Virus record (IMG/VR): IMGVR_UViG_3300024348_000133
Coordinates: 1 to 35,500 of that record
DNA: 35,500 bases
Origin: a virus
Direction: 5' to 3' (one strand)
Shown here: in pieces, positions 9,470 to 17,764 of the stretch
How the letters are laid out: each line of letters opens with the position of its first letter
Numbering within the stretch: the stretch's first letter is position 1
Position numbers and translations under genes: made by a program
Notes under the pieces: model-generated
Told to the model about the DNA's origin: nothing
Databases searched by the model: none
The model's input: only the letters and a program-made list of their open reading frames with translations

Positions 9470-12400
9470 TTACTCAGTATAGAATATTGTGATGTCATGC
9501 AAGATTAATTTCTTACCATCATCATTGTCAAATATAAATTCTGCATACCCCCAAGAACCTCTTACTCTTTCTCTAGATCCACTTACTCTAGGGAATTTAA
9601 TATTCCAATCTCTTATTCTTCTGAATGCATTCTTTCTAATAACTAAGTCAGCTTCATCAGACTCTTGATACTTATTCCACACCTTAACTGCAGTAAGTCC
9701 CTCATTATTAAGTATGTTGCCATCAGAATCCTCCATCTCAAGTCTATAACTTGCACCATTCATTACTAACTCTTTATTTTGAGCAACTAAGTGAAGTGTA
9801 ATAGAGCTTCTAAATGTTTCACCATAAAAGCTATTCTTATTACCTTTAAAGTGCTGCCACAATTGAGTGTTGTCTGAATTTGTAGATAGCATTGCAGTAC
9901 CTTTGTTAATATACCATGCAGGAATATAGTCATAATAACTTACAAATGCTCCAACTTTTTCATTGTAACATAAAGTAAAACTGTCATCTGATTGGGTGAA
10001 GGAGAAAAATACATCTCCAGTGCTTGCATTGTAGGCGAGGCTTACTCCGTATCCAGTAACTGGATTGTCCTCTTTTAGTTCAGAATAATTCATTCTATTT
10101 ATAAGTTCAGAATGGAATCCTTCTTTGTCAGAAAGATTTACAACACCCTGGCCATTAGAAAATAGTATTGTACTGTTCAAGATGTCCACAAAATAGAATC
10201 CCATTGGAGTTGAAATAACACCATTTCTATTCAATGAACCGCTAGTTGTAGTCAAGTAGCTGTACTGATAAAGTAAATCACCAGTCCCCATCTCTACAGC
10301 TAATCCATCTGATGCGCTAACTTGCACTCTAGGGTTAATCTGAATCAATGCTACGGCATTATCTTGTATTGCATAGATATTATCTCTGTAGTTTATCACA
10401 GCATTTACAGGTCCATACTTTCCATCAAGATCCATTTCTTCATTCTCTAAAAAATCTGTCCATGAATCTACGAATTCACCTGGGGTTTTAACGCCTGTAG
10501 CTAATATTCTTGTGTCAAACTCTTGAACCTTCTTAAGCTTATAGCTTTCAGAACCACTCTTTACAAGTGTAGGTTGTTGAGAATAAACTGTATTGTAATC
10601 TTGATAGTCATCATAAGAAGGCTTCCAGCTATTATCCCATTCAGATATAGATAAATCACTTCTATTTTTTAAGTCTATAGTAGTCTCAGTCTTGATGCTT
10701 ACTATCTCAGTGACTAAATTGTAATCAGTTGTTGAGATGTGCTCATCATCTGTAGCCATTTTTGTGAAAGTAAAAACAGATACAAATGTATCACCTGGAG
10801 ATTCTATAGTGACTTCAGTAGTATATATCTCTGTGTACTCACCTATATCAATATAAGTAGAATTAGACTTAGCTTCATATGTGTTGCCTCCATAGATTCC
10901 TCCTGAATAGAATACATAATCTTCTCTCTTGAACTCAGCAACTAATACACCATTCTCTTCAGATACTCCTGATAAGCTGTGTAAAGTTTCAATACTTTTT
11001 CTGTATGCTGCACTGTAGTCAGGATCATCTGGACCTTCTGCAAAAGTTATACATCTAGCTCCATTAGTATTACATCCTTTAATCTGAACAGCTGCATTAC
11101 TATTAACTCTGCCTGACTCTTCAAAACCATCCATGAGCATGGTCTTAAGATTGTTGCAGTATTTTAAATCACCATCATTATTGTAATTTGTATAATCTGC
11201 ACCAGCTTCAGTTACCTCAGGAGTTCCAAATAAGTCAAATTCTGTAGTTCCTGTAGCCTCGTGAAAGTCTCCTTGAAATGATTGATATATTTGGTGAATA
11301 GCCATAGAGTCTGTGCCATTGGTAGGTCCAAAGAATCCAACATCACTTATCCAAGATGCCTGACCCTCAATAACTAAAGGCTCAACACCATCAGTACCTT
11401 GATTGAATCCATTGATAAACTTAGTCTCAGCTGTATTAATTTCTGTAACTGGATTAGCTTCTGCTGCCCAGTTTGAAATTTCATCATACTCATAAAGACC
11501 TCTAATATTTAATTTGTATCCAGAGTCTATTTGTACATTCAGGAATGATATCTCTGGACTAAACATTTGCATTAGTCTATTGTGTTGGAAATTCTGTGCT
11601 CTCCAATCTCTAGATGAAGCAGCTTTAAATCCTTCAGAATAGTAATTCCATTCCATGTCAGATTCTGCATCATCATCAATACTAGTATATGCTAAATCAT
11701 GATAATCTTTACATCCTATTACAGGAGTAAGTCCTGAGAACATTCTAGTCAATGAAGGCATCTTTCTAGACTCAGTTGAATCAACAAGTTCCTTAACAGC
11801 AGATATTGAAACAGTTTTATCAGTGTGCCAATAAGAAGCAAGCATTGGATTAATCATTCCTTGAGCAAGAATAGTTCTATCAGAAAGCTGTCTGTCAGCT
11901 CTTATTATCCTGTACCCAATAGGCTTATCATCTTCAGTATCAAAATTGTCTTCATCCTCTAGCCATGTAGTGAACTCATCAGTCAATGTAACTTTCAATT
12001 GATTATAATTCCCATTCAGGTTTCCCTCAGGTGCTCTCAGATCCATTATCCAAGCAGCATTAGTATATTGACCTCTTCTATTAAAGAACTTGATTCCTAG
12101 CCTATAGAATTCATTGTCTTTAAAGAATTGTAAGTCCTCTGCCTCATCGTCAGTTAATGATGTTTGAAGAAATTCAACTTCAACATATTTTCCACTAGCA
12201 CCTAAAGTAGTAAAGTCTGATTGATATTTGTAAAGGTCATAATCTCTATTAATAGAATCATGCTTATCCGGAACTGAAAAATCTGCAGGAACAGTAAGTG
12301 TAGTTGAAGATAAGTTTCCATTTTCATCATAAGACACATTCTCCATTATAACGGCTGATCCAAACTCACTATAAGAGTAAGCTCTAGTATCTAGGTCCAC

Positions 12401-13534
12401 TTCAAATAATTGTTCCTTTACATTGATTGCAAATAGTGTATTATCTTTTGTAGATATATTCTTTGGAATTATTGGAGATGCGCCTAAAAATACAAACTCC
12501 TCTAATGATAATGTAGTTCCGTCAGATCCAGTATCAGTAAATGATAGAGTTCCTGAGGAATCAATTTCTTGATCAGCAATCAACTGAATCTCTGGAATTT
12601 CATTGTATGATGTGTATTTTATTGAATAAAGTTTTATATGTGTAAAGTTGGAGTCTATGTTTGGAACACTAACAGTAATAGATTTACCAAGATTTTCATT
12701 CAGTTCACCACCACCTAAATCTTGACCCTTATCAATTGGCGTAAGTTTAGACAATGGAGATGTAACTGTTTGAGCACCATTTAATATGTATAAGCTGTAT
12801 GCATACTGAATCATTCCTGTAGTGTGAGATCCTCCACTGAATATGCTGTCAATAGATACTTGAGATAATTTAAATGTACCAACTACATCAATTGAAGTAG
12901 GTGGCAAGTCTATTAAATTTAATGAATCACCATTCTCAACACTTTGTCTTATATTGATGTATCTAATTTGATGAGCTCCATCAACTAAGTATACTTTTTG
13001 AATAACAGAATTTTCATAATTAAATAATATATCCATTAAGTTATTAGAAGATAATCCAAGGTTATTCATATAAAGTAATTCCAGATCAAAGTCTTCATCA
13101 TTCAATCCAGTCAATTCCCATATACAATCCCAACCATTATCATCAGTAGTGATTATTAATGCTGAGTCTCTAAGTTCTTTCACTCCAATTATCTTCTGAG
13201 TACCAGATGTATTATTTGTGTAAGTTGAACCATTAACTGTAACATATTCTTCTTCTAATTGACATCTAGGAACTGTAGCTTCAGTTGCTGAATACTCCAA
13301 AGTTTTTGATTCAGATCCTGCATTATAAATTATTTTAGTATTCTCGTAGTCAAACTCGGGTGTAGGAATGGTAATAACAAGTTCATTTCCGAATTCATTG
13401 GTCAGTGCAAAAGTGCTCTCTTGATCTGTCGCAATTATCCGAATGTTTTGAGCATCATAATATCTCTTAGAATCTTTATTCTTAGCAATATCTTTTGTCA
13501 TTCCACTAAATTCGAAACTTCTTTTTTTAATCAT
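9470..13534 (-). CDS. Muzzle / tail stabilization protein (1354 aa)
   Basis: This 1354-residue soluble, beta-rich protein is very acidic in the middle and has no signal peptide. Its first residues (IKKRSFEFSGM, then YYDAQNIRIIATD and ALTNEFGNEL) and its end (RERVRGSWGYAEFIFDND and LILHDITIFYTE) match the pattern I recall for crAss-like stabilization/muzzle proteins. Those form the distal part of the short tail barrel through which DNA and cargo leave. The length also fits that class. Its ATG overlaps the TAA of the upstream adaptor gene by one base (TAATG), which suggests translational coupling. The downstream gene begins after a separate promoter. Family membership is recalled, not computed. 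Confidence 0.8.
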   Translation of the reverse strand: MIKKRSFEFSGMTKDIAKNKDSKRYYDAQNIRIIATDQESTFALTNEFGNELVITIPTPEFDYENTKIIYNAGSESKTLEYSATEATVPRCQLEEEYVTVNGSTYTNNTSGTQKIIGVKELRDSALIITTDDNGWDCIWELTGLNDEDFDLELLYMNNLGLSSNNLMDILFNYENSVIQKVYLVDGAHQIRYINIRQSVENGDSLNLIDLPPTSIDVVGTFKLSQVSIDSIFSGGSHTTGMIQYAYSLYILNGAQTVTSPLSKLTPIDKGQDLGGGELNENLGKSITVSVPNIDSNFTHIKLYSIKYTSYNEIPEIQLIADQEIDSSGTLSFTDTGSDGTTLSLEEFVFLGASPIIPKNISTKDNTLFAINVKEQLFEVDLDTRAYSYSEFGSAVIMENVSYDENGNLSSTTLTVPADFSVPDKHDSINRDYDLYKYQSDFTTLGASGKYVEVEFLQTSLTDDEAEDLQFFKDNEFYRLGIKFFNRRGQYTNAAWIMDLRAPEGNLNGNYNQLKVTLTDEFTTWLEDEDNFDTEDDKPIGYRIIRADRQLSDRTILAQGMINPMLASYWHTDKTVSISAVKELVDSTESRKMPSLTRMFSGLTPVIGCKDYHDLAYTSIDDDAESDMEWNYYSEGFKAASSRDWRAQNFQHNRLMQMFSPEISFLNVQIDSGYKLNIRGLYEYDEISNWAAEANPVTEINTAETKFINGFNQGTDGVEPLVIEGQASWISDVGFFGPTNGTDSMAIHQIYQSFQGDFHEATGTTEFDLFGTPEVTEAGADYTNYNNDGDLKYCNNLKTMLMDGFEESGRVNSNAAVQIKGCNTNGARCITFAEGPDDPDYSAAYRKSIETLHSLSGVSEENGVLVAEFKREDYVFYSGGIYGGNTYEAKSNSTYIDIGEYTEIYTTEVTIESPGDTFVSVFTFTKMATDDEHISTTDYNLVTEIVSIKTETTIDLKNRSDLSISEWDNSWKPSYDDYQDYNTVYSQQPTLVKSGSESYKLKKVQEFDTRILATGVKTPGEFVDSWTDFLENEEMDLDGKYGPVNAVINYRDNIYAIQDNAVALIQINPRVQVSASDGLAVEMGTGDLLYQYSYLTTTSGSLNRNGVISTPMGFYFVDILNSTILFSNGQGVVNLSDKEGFHSELINRMNYSELKEDNPVTGYGVSLAYNASTGDVFFSFTQSDDSFTLCYNEKVGAFVSYYDYIPAWYINKGTAMLSTNSDNTQLWQHFKGNKNSFYGETFRSSITLHLVAQNKELVMNGASYRLEMEDSDGNILNNEGLTAVKVWNKYQESDEADLVIRKNAFRRIRDWNIKFPRVSGSRERVRGSWGYAEFIFDNDDGKKLILHDITIFYTE

Positions 13535-14241
13535 TATTGTATTCTTAAATATTCTTGTTCACCTAAAAATTCAAATCTTTTCTGGAACTCAGTCCTGCTA
13601 GGAATCATTTGAGTAATCATATTTGTGAGAGATTCCATCTCATCAATACTTGGCATAATCATATCTGCATGAGCTTGTCCAACATTAAACATGTAATCTT
13701 GCTCAGCTTTGTTAAGCTTCTGGCCAGACACAATATCCATGTCATTAAGGATGTCGAACCATTTCCATTTTACATAAGACTCAATACATCTTAAAAGGAT
13801 AGGGTTGTCAATAATAAGTGGATAACACTCTTCATCTGTCATTATGTATTTGTAGATTACTTCAATTTCACCGCCTTCAAAGTTTGTATTAATATACTTA
13901 CTGTTAAGACTGTATGTCATGCTAGATCTTAATACATTATAGTCACCTGACTCTAAAAAGTCCTGGCTAACAAAGTCTGTACTAGTCATTGTCTCTATGG
14001 CACCCCTGTCAGTTCTGGCAATACTTTCAACTCTCATCATATTGGCAGGTTTGGAAGCTCTGTAGTTTACCACTTTAATCTTCTCCCTCTTATTACCATA
14101 CAAAGCAGGAGCATCAATTATTCTCATTACTTCTAATGCATTGTCTATAATGAATTCATAGGTAACCTCTTTCATAACTGGGTTCCTATATAATCTGTCA
14201 GCTATTAATTTAATGCTAACTGTATCTGCTGTGTTTGCCAT
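13534..14241 (-). CDS. Ring / tail-stabilization adaptor protein (235 aa)
   Basis: The protein begins ANTADTVSIKLIADRLYRNPV and has a helical N-terminal third, a central beta segment (about residues 95-135) and a helical C-terminus (about 140-235) with a YVKWKWFDILND patch. It lies directly upstream of the muzzle gene, sharing one base with it (TAATG), and downstream of two other small tail genes. In short-tailed Bacteroidota phages this place encodes P22 gp4-like ring proteins that join portal or barrel to the muzzle. I assign that role from gene order, size and general resemblance. Which specific ring it forms cannot be decided here. The leader AAAATAATAATA before the ATG is typical for this window. 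Confidence 0.7.
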   Translation of the reverse strand: MANTADTVSIKLIADRLYRNPVMKEVTYEFIIDNALEVMRIIDAPALYGNKREKIKVVNYRASKPANMMRVESIARTDRGAIETMTSTDFVSQDFLESGDYNVLRSSMTYSLNSKYINTNFEGGEIEVIYKYIMTDEECYPLIIDNPILLRCIESYVKWKWFDILNDMDIVSGQKLNKAEQDYMFNVGQAHADMIMPSIDEMESLTNMITQMIPSRTEFQKRFEFLGEQEYLRIQ

Positions 14242-14246
14242 TATTA

Positions 14247-14750
14247 TTATTTTAAAAATGCATCAATCTTTCCTTGAAATATAGACCTAGATAAAGTCCT
14301 TTTCATGTCTCTATTGAACTGCATTTGATACATACTCTTGTTCTTGTAACTAGCTTTAGATCTTAAGTAGAATATTTTAAATGTGTAGCCATCAGTGTGC
14401 TCATTTGTATATCTTATCTTAATACCTCTTTCTTTAGCAGTGGGATTTTCTTCCCACAGCTTATTAGTTTCTTTCCAGTTGACTGGAAGTTTGTTTACTA
14501 TATTCCCGTCCTCATCAATTTTAACCTCAGTTTTAATTTTCCTGAGCTCCATCTTTCCTAGTCTGAATGGAAATACATATTCAGTTCCTTTTATAGCCAT
14601 CTTCTTGCGAACATGTCCATTAAAATCTTTAATGATTTTACTGTATAATTCTTTACTCACAGGATTATTACTCTTAGATTTATAGCTCCTGTAGTAATCA
14701 TTCATACCATAGTCACTCTTAATCTTATGATTTCTTTTATCCTCTTTCAT
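14247..14750 (-). CDS. Conserved small basic tail/head-joining protein of crAss-like type (167 aa)
   Basis: The protein is Lys/Arg-rich with Tyr/Ser/Lys-rich ends. Recognisable segments in order are NNPVSKELYSKIIKDFN (about residues 28-44), FRLGKMELRKIK (about 62-73), TNEHTDGYTFKIFYLR (about 113-128) and a basic C-terminal helix (MKRTLSRSIFQGK). I recall this pattern from many Bacteroides and crAss-like phages, where it sits between ring genes. It has variously been suspected to be a small head-tail joining or DNA-binding (IHF-like) protein, and I do not assign a precise function. Its start lies inside the preceding gene (14-base overlap) and it ends five bases before the next one, so it is tightly co-translated with its tail neighbours. 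Confidence 0.65.
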   Translation of the reverse strand: MKEDKRNHKIKSDYGMNDYYRSYKSKSNNPVSKELYSKIIKDFNGHVRKKMAIKGTEYVFPFRLGKMELRKIKTEVKIDEDGNIVNKLPVNWKETNKLWEENPTAKERGIKIRYTNEHTDGYTFKIFYLRSKASYKNKSMYQMQFNRDMKRTLSRSIFQGKIDAFLK

Positions 14751-15417
14751 CTAGTGAATCATTTGTTTTATCCTCAGGTAATCTTACAGTATTGTAAAGA
14801 TCCTTAACAATCATTTCTACAATCTCATCAATCATAGATACTTCAATAGGATATTCCATATCCCAAGGTTCTATATCACCATAATCATTGTTGTCTCTGC
14901 ACTCTAGTTCATAAGCATGTTCAGGTGCCTCAAAAACATTTGTTACTTTTATCTCCTGGATAAACTTAATCTTGTCTGATGTTGAGGTTAGAATTAATCT
15001 ACCATCATAATCAATACATGCATAAGTAAGCATAGCTGTGAACTTATTATTACCAATGTAGGGTAATCTTTCAATTGGCACTATATTAATTGGGATACTG
15101 GATCCATCTTGCCTGCGCACCATTAAAGGACCATCCTTCCCTCGAATCTTGATAGACCTTGGAATGCTGGATGAAGTTCTGATAGTTTTACCAGCTAATG
15201 AGAACCCATTAATTGTATCCACTCTCTCAATATCCATACAGATCTCTTGCTTAATCTCAATAGGTATGTTCCAAGCATTTCTAGAGAATCTAGATTTAAG
15301 TAACATTGCCCTCTTTGTATCTATCATAGAAGAGATTAACTCTGGAGTTATTTTACTATCTCCAGAGTGTATCTTTAATTTTTCAAGAACAGTATATATT
15401 ATGGTTCTTTTATCCAT
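14737..15417 (-). CDS. Ring / head-tail connector protein (226 aa)
   Basis: The N-terminal part is helical (DKRTIIYTVLEKLKIHSGD, ITPELISSMIDTKRAMLLKS), followed by a beta-rich middle with a GNNKFTAMLTYACIDYDGRL segment and a helical end (MIDEIVEMIVKDLYNTV). Two helices, then an RxxLLKSR-type segment and an ICMDIE strand, match the crAss-like ring proteins I recall, which relate to podoviral tail adaptors such as P22 gp4. The gene starts 11 bases after the metallophosphoesterase gene and overlaps the next one by 14 bases. A ring or adaptor role at the head-tail junction is likely; the exact ring number is not determinable from sequence alone. Confidence 0.7.
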   Translation of the reverse strand: MDKRTIIYTVLEKLKIHSGDSKITPELISSMIDTKRAMLLKSRFSRNAWNIPIEIKQEICMDIERVDTINGFSLAGKTIRTSSSIPRSIKIRGKDGPLMVRRQDGSSIPINIVPIERLPYIGNNKFTAMLTYACIDYDGRLILTSTSDKIKFIQEIKVTNVFEAPEHAYELECRDNNDYGDIEPWDMEYPIEVSMIDEIVEMIVKDLYNTVRLPEDKTNDSLDERG

Positions 15418-15428
15418 TGTGTTTGTTA

Positions 15429-16538
15429 TTAATAATATTTTCCACCAAACCAGAATCTTCCGGATTCATCAGGAACTATTTGTGTTATATGACAATTGCC
15501 ATAATCATCTATCATGTTTATTGCAAATCCATTTGACCAACTCTCCTTCATAGCTCTTGTTGCGTATCCAAATACTTTAGATTTAAGATTAGCGCAAGTA
15601 CCTATATTGTAAGCAGCGTTAGGTCCTTCTCTATACATTTGAACTCTGTGAGTGTGTACATAAGCACAACTCTTTCCGAATGTATCTAAATGTTTCTTAG
15701 CGTTATGGATATTAAAATATATCCCGTGAAAGATCTGGAAGTCATTTCCTAATGTGATATAGTCTTGGCTCCATTTATCTTTTACATTATACCCTCTACG
15801 CCAAAGCTTAAGTGCATCTTCTGGAGAATCTAATGGAGTTTTTGCATTATCCATTACTGACATCCACCTGTTGTACCTGTCTTCATGATTACCATACAGA
15901 AAAGTTTTCCAACATCCTCTAGGAAGATGTCTATCAAAGTCATCTAATAGTTCATTTCCTACAGCATACTCATCATCAAGTGTTAGTCCTGGAACAGCTG
16001 TAAATCTACCTCTATCATGAGATGATAATGGATTCAAGTCTAAGAAGTCACCCATTAAGTGAAATCCTTTTATTAGTTCAGGATAGTCTTTTATTAATTC
16101 AATGATACTTCTGTGCAATTGAACATTATGAAATGGTACGTGATTACACCCAAGCATAATATGCATTCCAACTTGATCAGATATTTCTGGAACATGAAAT
16201 GCTTTCAAAGCTTTCTTTCTTTTTAATATAGATGCACCGGCAGTAACGTCAACACTTTTATCAATTAGTTTAAGACCTAGTTTCCCAGCAATCTTTGAGA
16301 GTTCAGCAATAGCTTCTGCATTTTCTGATGCTACGCCCACTTTTTCTGGTTGTGAACCAACTCTCATGTGATTCTTAAATTCCTTTTTTAATTCCTTCTT
16401 GACTTTTTTAATGTCTTCCAGATTAAATATGCGTCCATTAAATTTTTTACTTAATGCTCCTTGAATTCCCTTATTACCCCAATTCAAATAACTACTCTTC
16501 TTCCTCAAAAAGCTTTTAATAATTTCAGTACTATCCAT
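15429..16538 (-). CDS. Calcineurin-like metallophosphoesterase with helical N-terminal extension (369 aa)
   Basis: The start is placed at the ATG at 16538, which follows AATAAAACAAAAT. The longer frame begins with TTG inside the promoter and adds eight residues. Numbering is from this ATG. Residues 1-115 are Lys-rich and helical, possibly nucleic-acid binding. The phosphoesterase core follows: LGCNHVPFHN (129-138), MGDFLDL with Asp164 and Asp167, YGNHEDR (215-221), IFHGIYF, and VHTHR near residue 287. These match motifs I-V of the dinuclear metallophosphoesterase fold. The exception is motif I (D-x-H), where Cys131 replaces the metal-binding Asp. The gene lies among ring genes and has its own promoter, so the product may be a virion component or assembly factor acting on a phosphoester or nucleotide. 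The substrate is unknown. Confidence 0.85.
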   Translation of the reverse strand: MDSTEIIKSFLRKKSSYLNWGNKGIQGALSKKFNGRIFNLEDIKKVKKELKKEFKNHMRVGSQPEKVGVASENAEAIAELSKIAGKLGLKLIDKSVDVTAGASILKRKKALKAFHVPEISDQVGMHIMLGCNHVPFHNVQLHRSIIELIKDYPELIKGFHLMGDFLDLNPLSSHDRGRFTAVPGLTLDDEYAVGNELLDDFDRHLPRGCWKTFLYGNHEDRYNRWMSVMDNAKTPLDSPEDALKLWRRGYNVKDKWSQDYITLGNDFQIFHGIYFNIHNAKKHLDTFGKSCAYVHTHRVQMYREGPNAAYNIGTCANLKSKVFGYATRAMKESWSNGFAINMIDDYGNCHITQIVPDESGRFWFGGKYY

Positions 16539-16559
16539 ATTTTGTTTTATTAATTTTCT

Positions 16560-16590
16560 CAAAAATAAGAAAAAAATTCTTATATGTCAA
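16560..16590 (-). promoter_or_regulatory. Bacteroidota-type promoter for the metallophosphoesterase/tail operon
   Basis: On the minus strand TTGACA (TTG at 16590-16588) is followed, 20 bases after its TTG, by TATTTTTG (16567-16560), matching TAnnTTTG exactly. The ATG at 16538 is 21 bases beyond the -7 box, leaving a short A-rich leader. A 7-bp dyad (ATAAGAA/TTCTTAT) lies between the two boxes and could be an operator. Two TATAGC cores lie farther upstream (about 16594-16621), but not at the spacing seen in the other promoter class of this window. Confidence 0.65.
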
Positions 16591-16626
16591 TAATAGCTAT
16601 AACATAAAATATATGCTATAGATTAA

Positions 16627-17016
16627 TTATAGTGTTATTTCTTTACAATCACTTCCATTGTAGCTCAATCTACTCACATACATAGTGTCTAGTAATGCAC
16701 CTCCATCAGTATCATATACATTCAATGTTGCTGTAGTCTCATATGTGTTTCCAATACCACTGTTGACAGCAGATTGGTAAGTACTTATAACAATATTGAA
16801 TGATGTCTCTTCATCTATATCAGTCTCTGTATTAGGATATATAACTGCTTCATCACTATTACTAGTTAGAAATTCTACATAGACACTAGAGTAAGCCCCA
16901 AGTCCAATTGATAATGTATATTTTTCACCACAACTAGTATCTGTAGTATTATCTACAGATATGTAATCAACAGGATCAATAGTCTGTGATCCATAATAAA
17001 GTGTCATTGTAGCCAT
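16627..17016 (-). CDS. Small beta-sandwich (Ig-like) virion protein (129 aa)
   Basis: The 129-residue protein is almost entirely predicted beta strand and is Thr/Ser/Asp-rich. It has two cysteines (in DTSCGEKY and SDCKEI), no signal peptide and no catalytic motif. It reads as a single Ig-like or decoration-type domain: strand MTLYYGSQTIDP at the start and YVSRLSYNG near the end. The ATG overlaps the TAA of the upstream repeat protein by one base (TAATG), and the gene is the last of a run of small beta proteins. Together these suggest surface or decoration subunits. No named family is recognised. Confidence 0.65.
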   Translation of the reverse strand: MATMTLYYGSQTIDPVDYISVDNTTDTSCGEKYTLSIGLGAYSSVYVEFLTSNSDEAVIYPNTETDIDEETSFNIVISTYQSAVNSGIGNTYETTATLNVYDTDGGALLDTMYVSRLSYNGSDCKEITL

Positions 17017-17741
17017 TACTCAGTAAACTCTTTAGAGCCTTCATCTGATATAGAGAAGTCAAATGAATAATCAACTGCAGTAGTAACTGATGTGTCAGGA
17101 ACATATGTAAAATAGTTTGATCCTATTTCAGTAAATAATATTTCCTGATTAACGTTAACTGCAACACCATCTAACTGTAATTCACCTGATGTAGGCAAGC
17201 TTAATACTTTTATTGAATAAGCTGCATCACCCTCAGGGTCAGCATATCCTACCTGGAAGTTGGCTGAAGTAAATATAACAGTGTCACCATATGAAAGTCC
17301 AAGTGAATTATCATCAATACTACTTGGTGGTTCATTCTCTTCTTCTGCAATCACAATAGTCATAATCCCATCATCCAATCCACTTACAGTTGAGGATCCT
17401 TGATCAGCAATGTCAAAAGTAAATGAAACTGTAGTCTCATCGGTAACACTTGTATCAGATACATATGTGAAATTACCAGTTGAGATATCGCCTGAAGCTA
17501 TTTCACTACCAATTGATACTGCAACTCCACCAACTTGCAACTCTCCAATACTAGGAAGAGTTGCTATATACACAAATGATAAATCATCATCTTCTAGATC
17601 AGAGTATGCTGGTGTAGTTTCAGTTGTAAAGTTATCTAATGTGAAGGTATGGTCATTTCCGTAATCTACAGAAATAGTATTTGAACCTATTGCACTTGGT
17701 CTTGAATTAACCAAAGCACTTGTTGTTATAGATATAATCAT
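17016..17741 (-). CDS. Two-repeat cadherin/Ig-like virion protein (241 aa)
   Basis: I place the start at the ATG at 17741 (MIISITTSALVNSRPS) because it follows AATAAAAAAAATAATAAAA, the leader style of this window. The longer frame adds 13 residues and would overlap the previous gene. Two tandem repeats of about 105 residues follow. Each has a strand like HTFTLDNF, a TTETTPAYSDLEDDDL or YADPEGDAA segment, a LPSIGELQVGGVAV or LPTSGELQLDGVAV turn, and a FTYVSDTSV or FTYVPDTSV strand. This is the pattern of bacterial cadherin-like / Big_9-type domains, whose Asp-rich loops commonly bind calcium. Such domains mediate adhesion or decorate phage surfaces. The partner is unknown. Homologous repeats occur at 17765-18721 and 30028-31107. 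Confidence 0.75.
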   Translation of the reverse strand: MIISITTSALVNSRPSAIGSNTISVDYGNDHTFTLDNFTTETTPAYSDLEDDDLSFVYIATLPSIGELQVGGVAVSIGSEIASGDISTGNFTYVSDTSVTDETTVSFTFDIADQGSSTVSGLDDGIMTIVIAEEENEPPSSIDDNSLGLSYGDTVIFTSANFQVGYADPEGDAAYSIKVLSLPTSGELQLDGVAVNVNQEILFTEIGSNYFTYVPDTSVTTAVDYSFDFSISDEGSKEFTE

Positions 17742-17764
17742 TTTTATTATTTTTTTTATTAATC

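Noticed and set aside
9457-9472. Hairpin TAACAA-GATT-TTGTTA after the muzzle gene as a terminator
   Set aside because: Only six AT-rich pairs, overlapping the stop codon and without a T tract; too weak to call.
16539-16562. TTG start at 16562 for the metallophosphoesterase
   Set aside because: It overlaps the -7 box; an ATG with A-rich leader lies 24 bases downstream.
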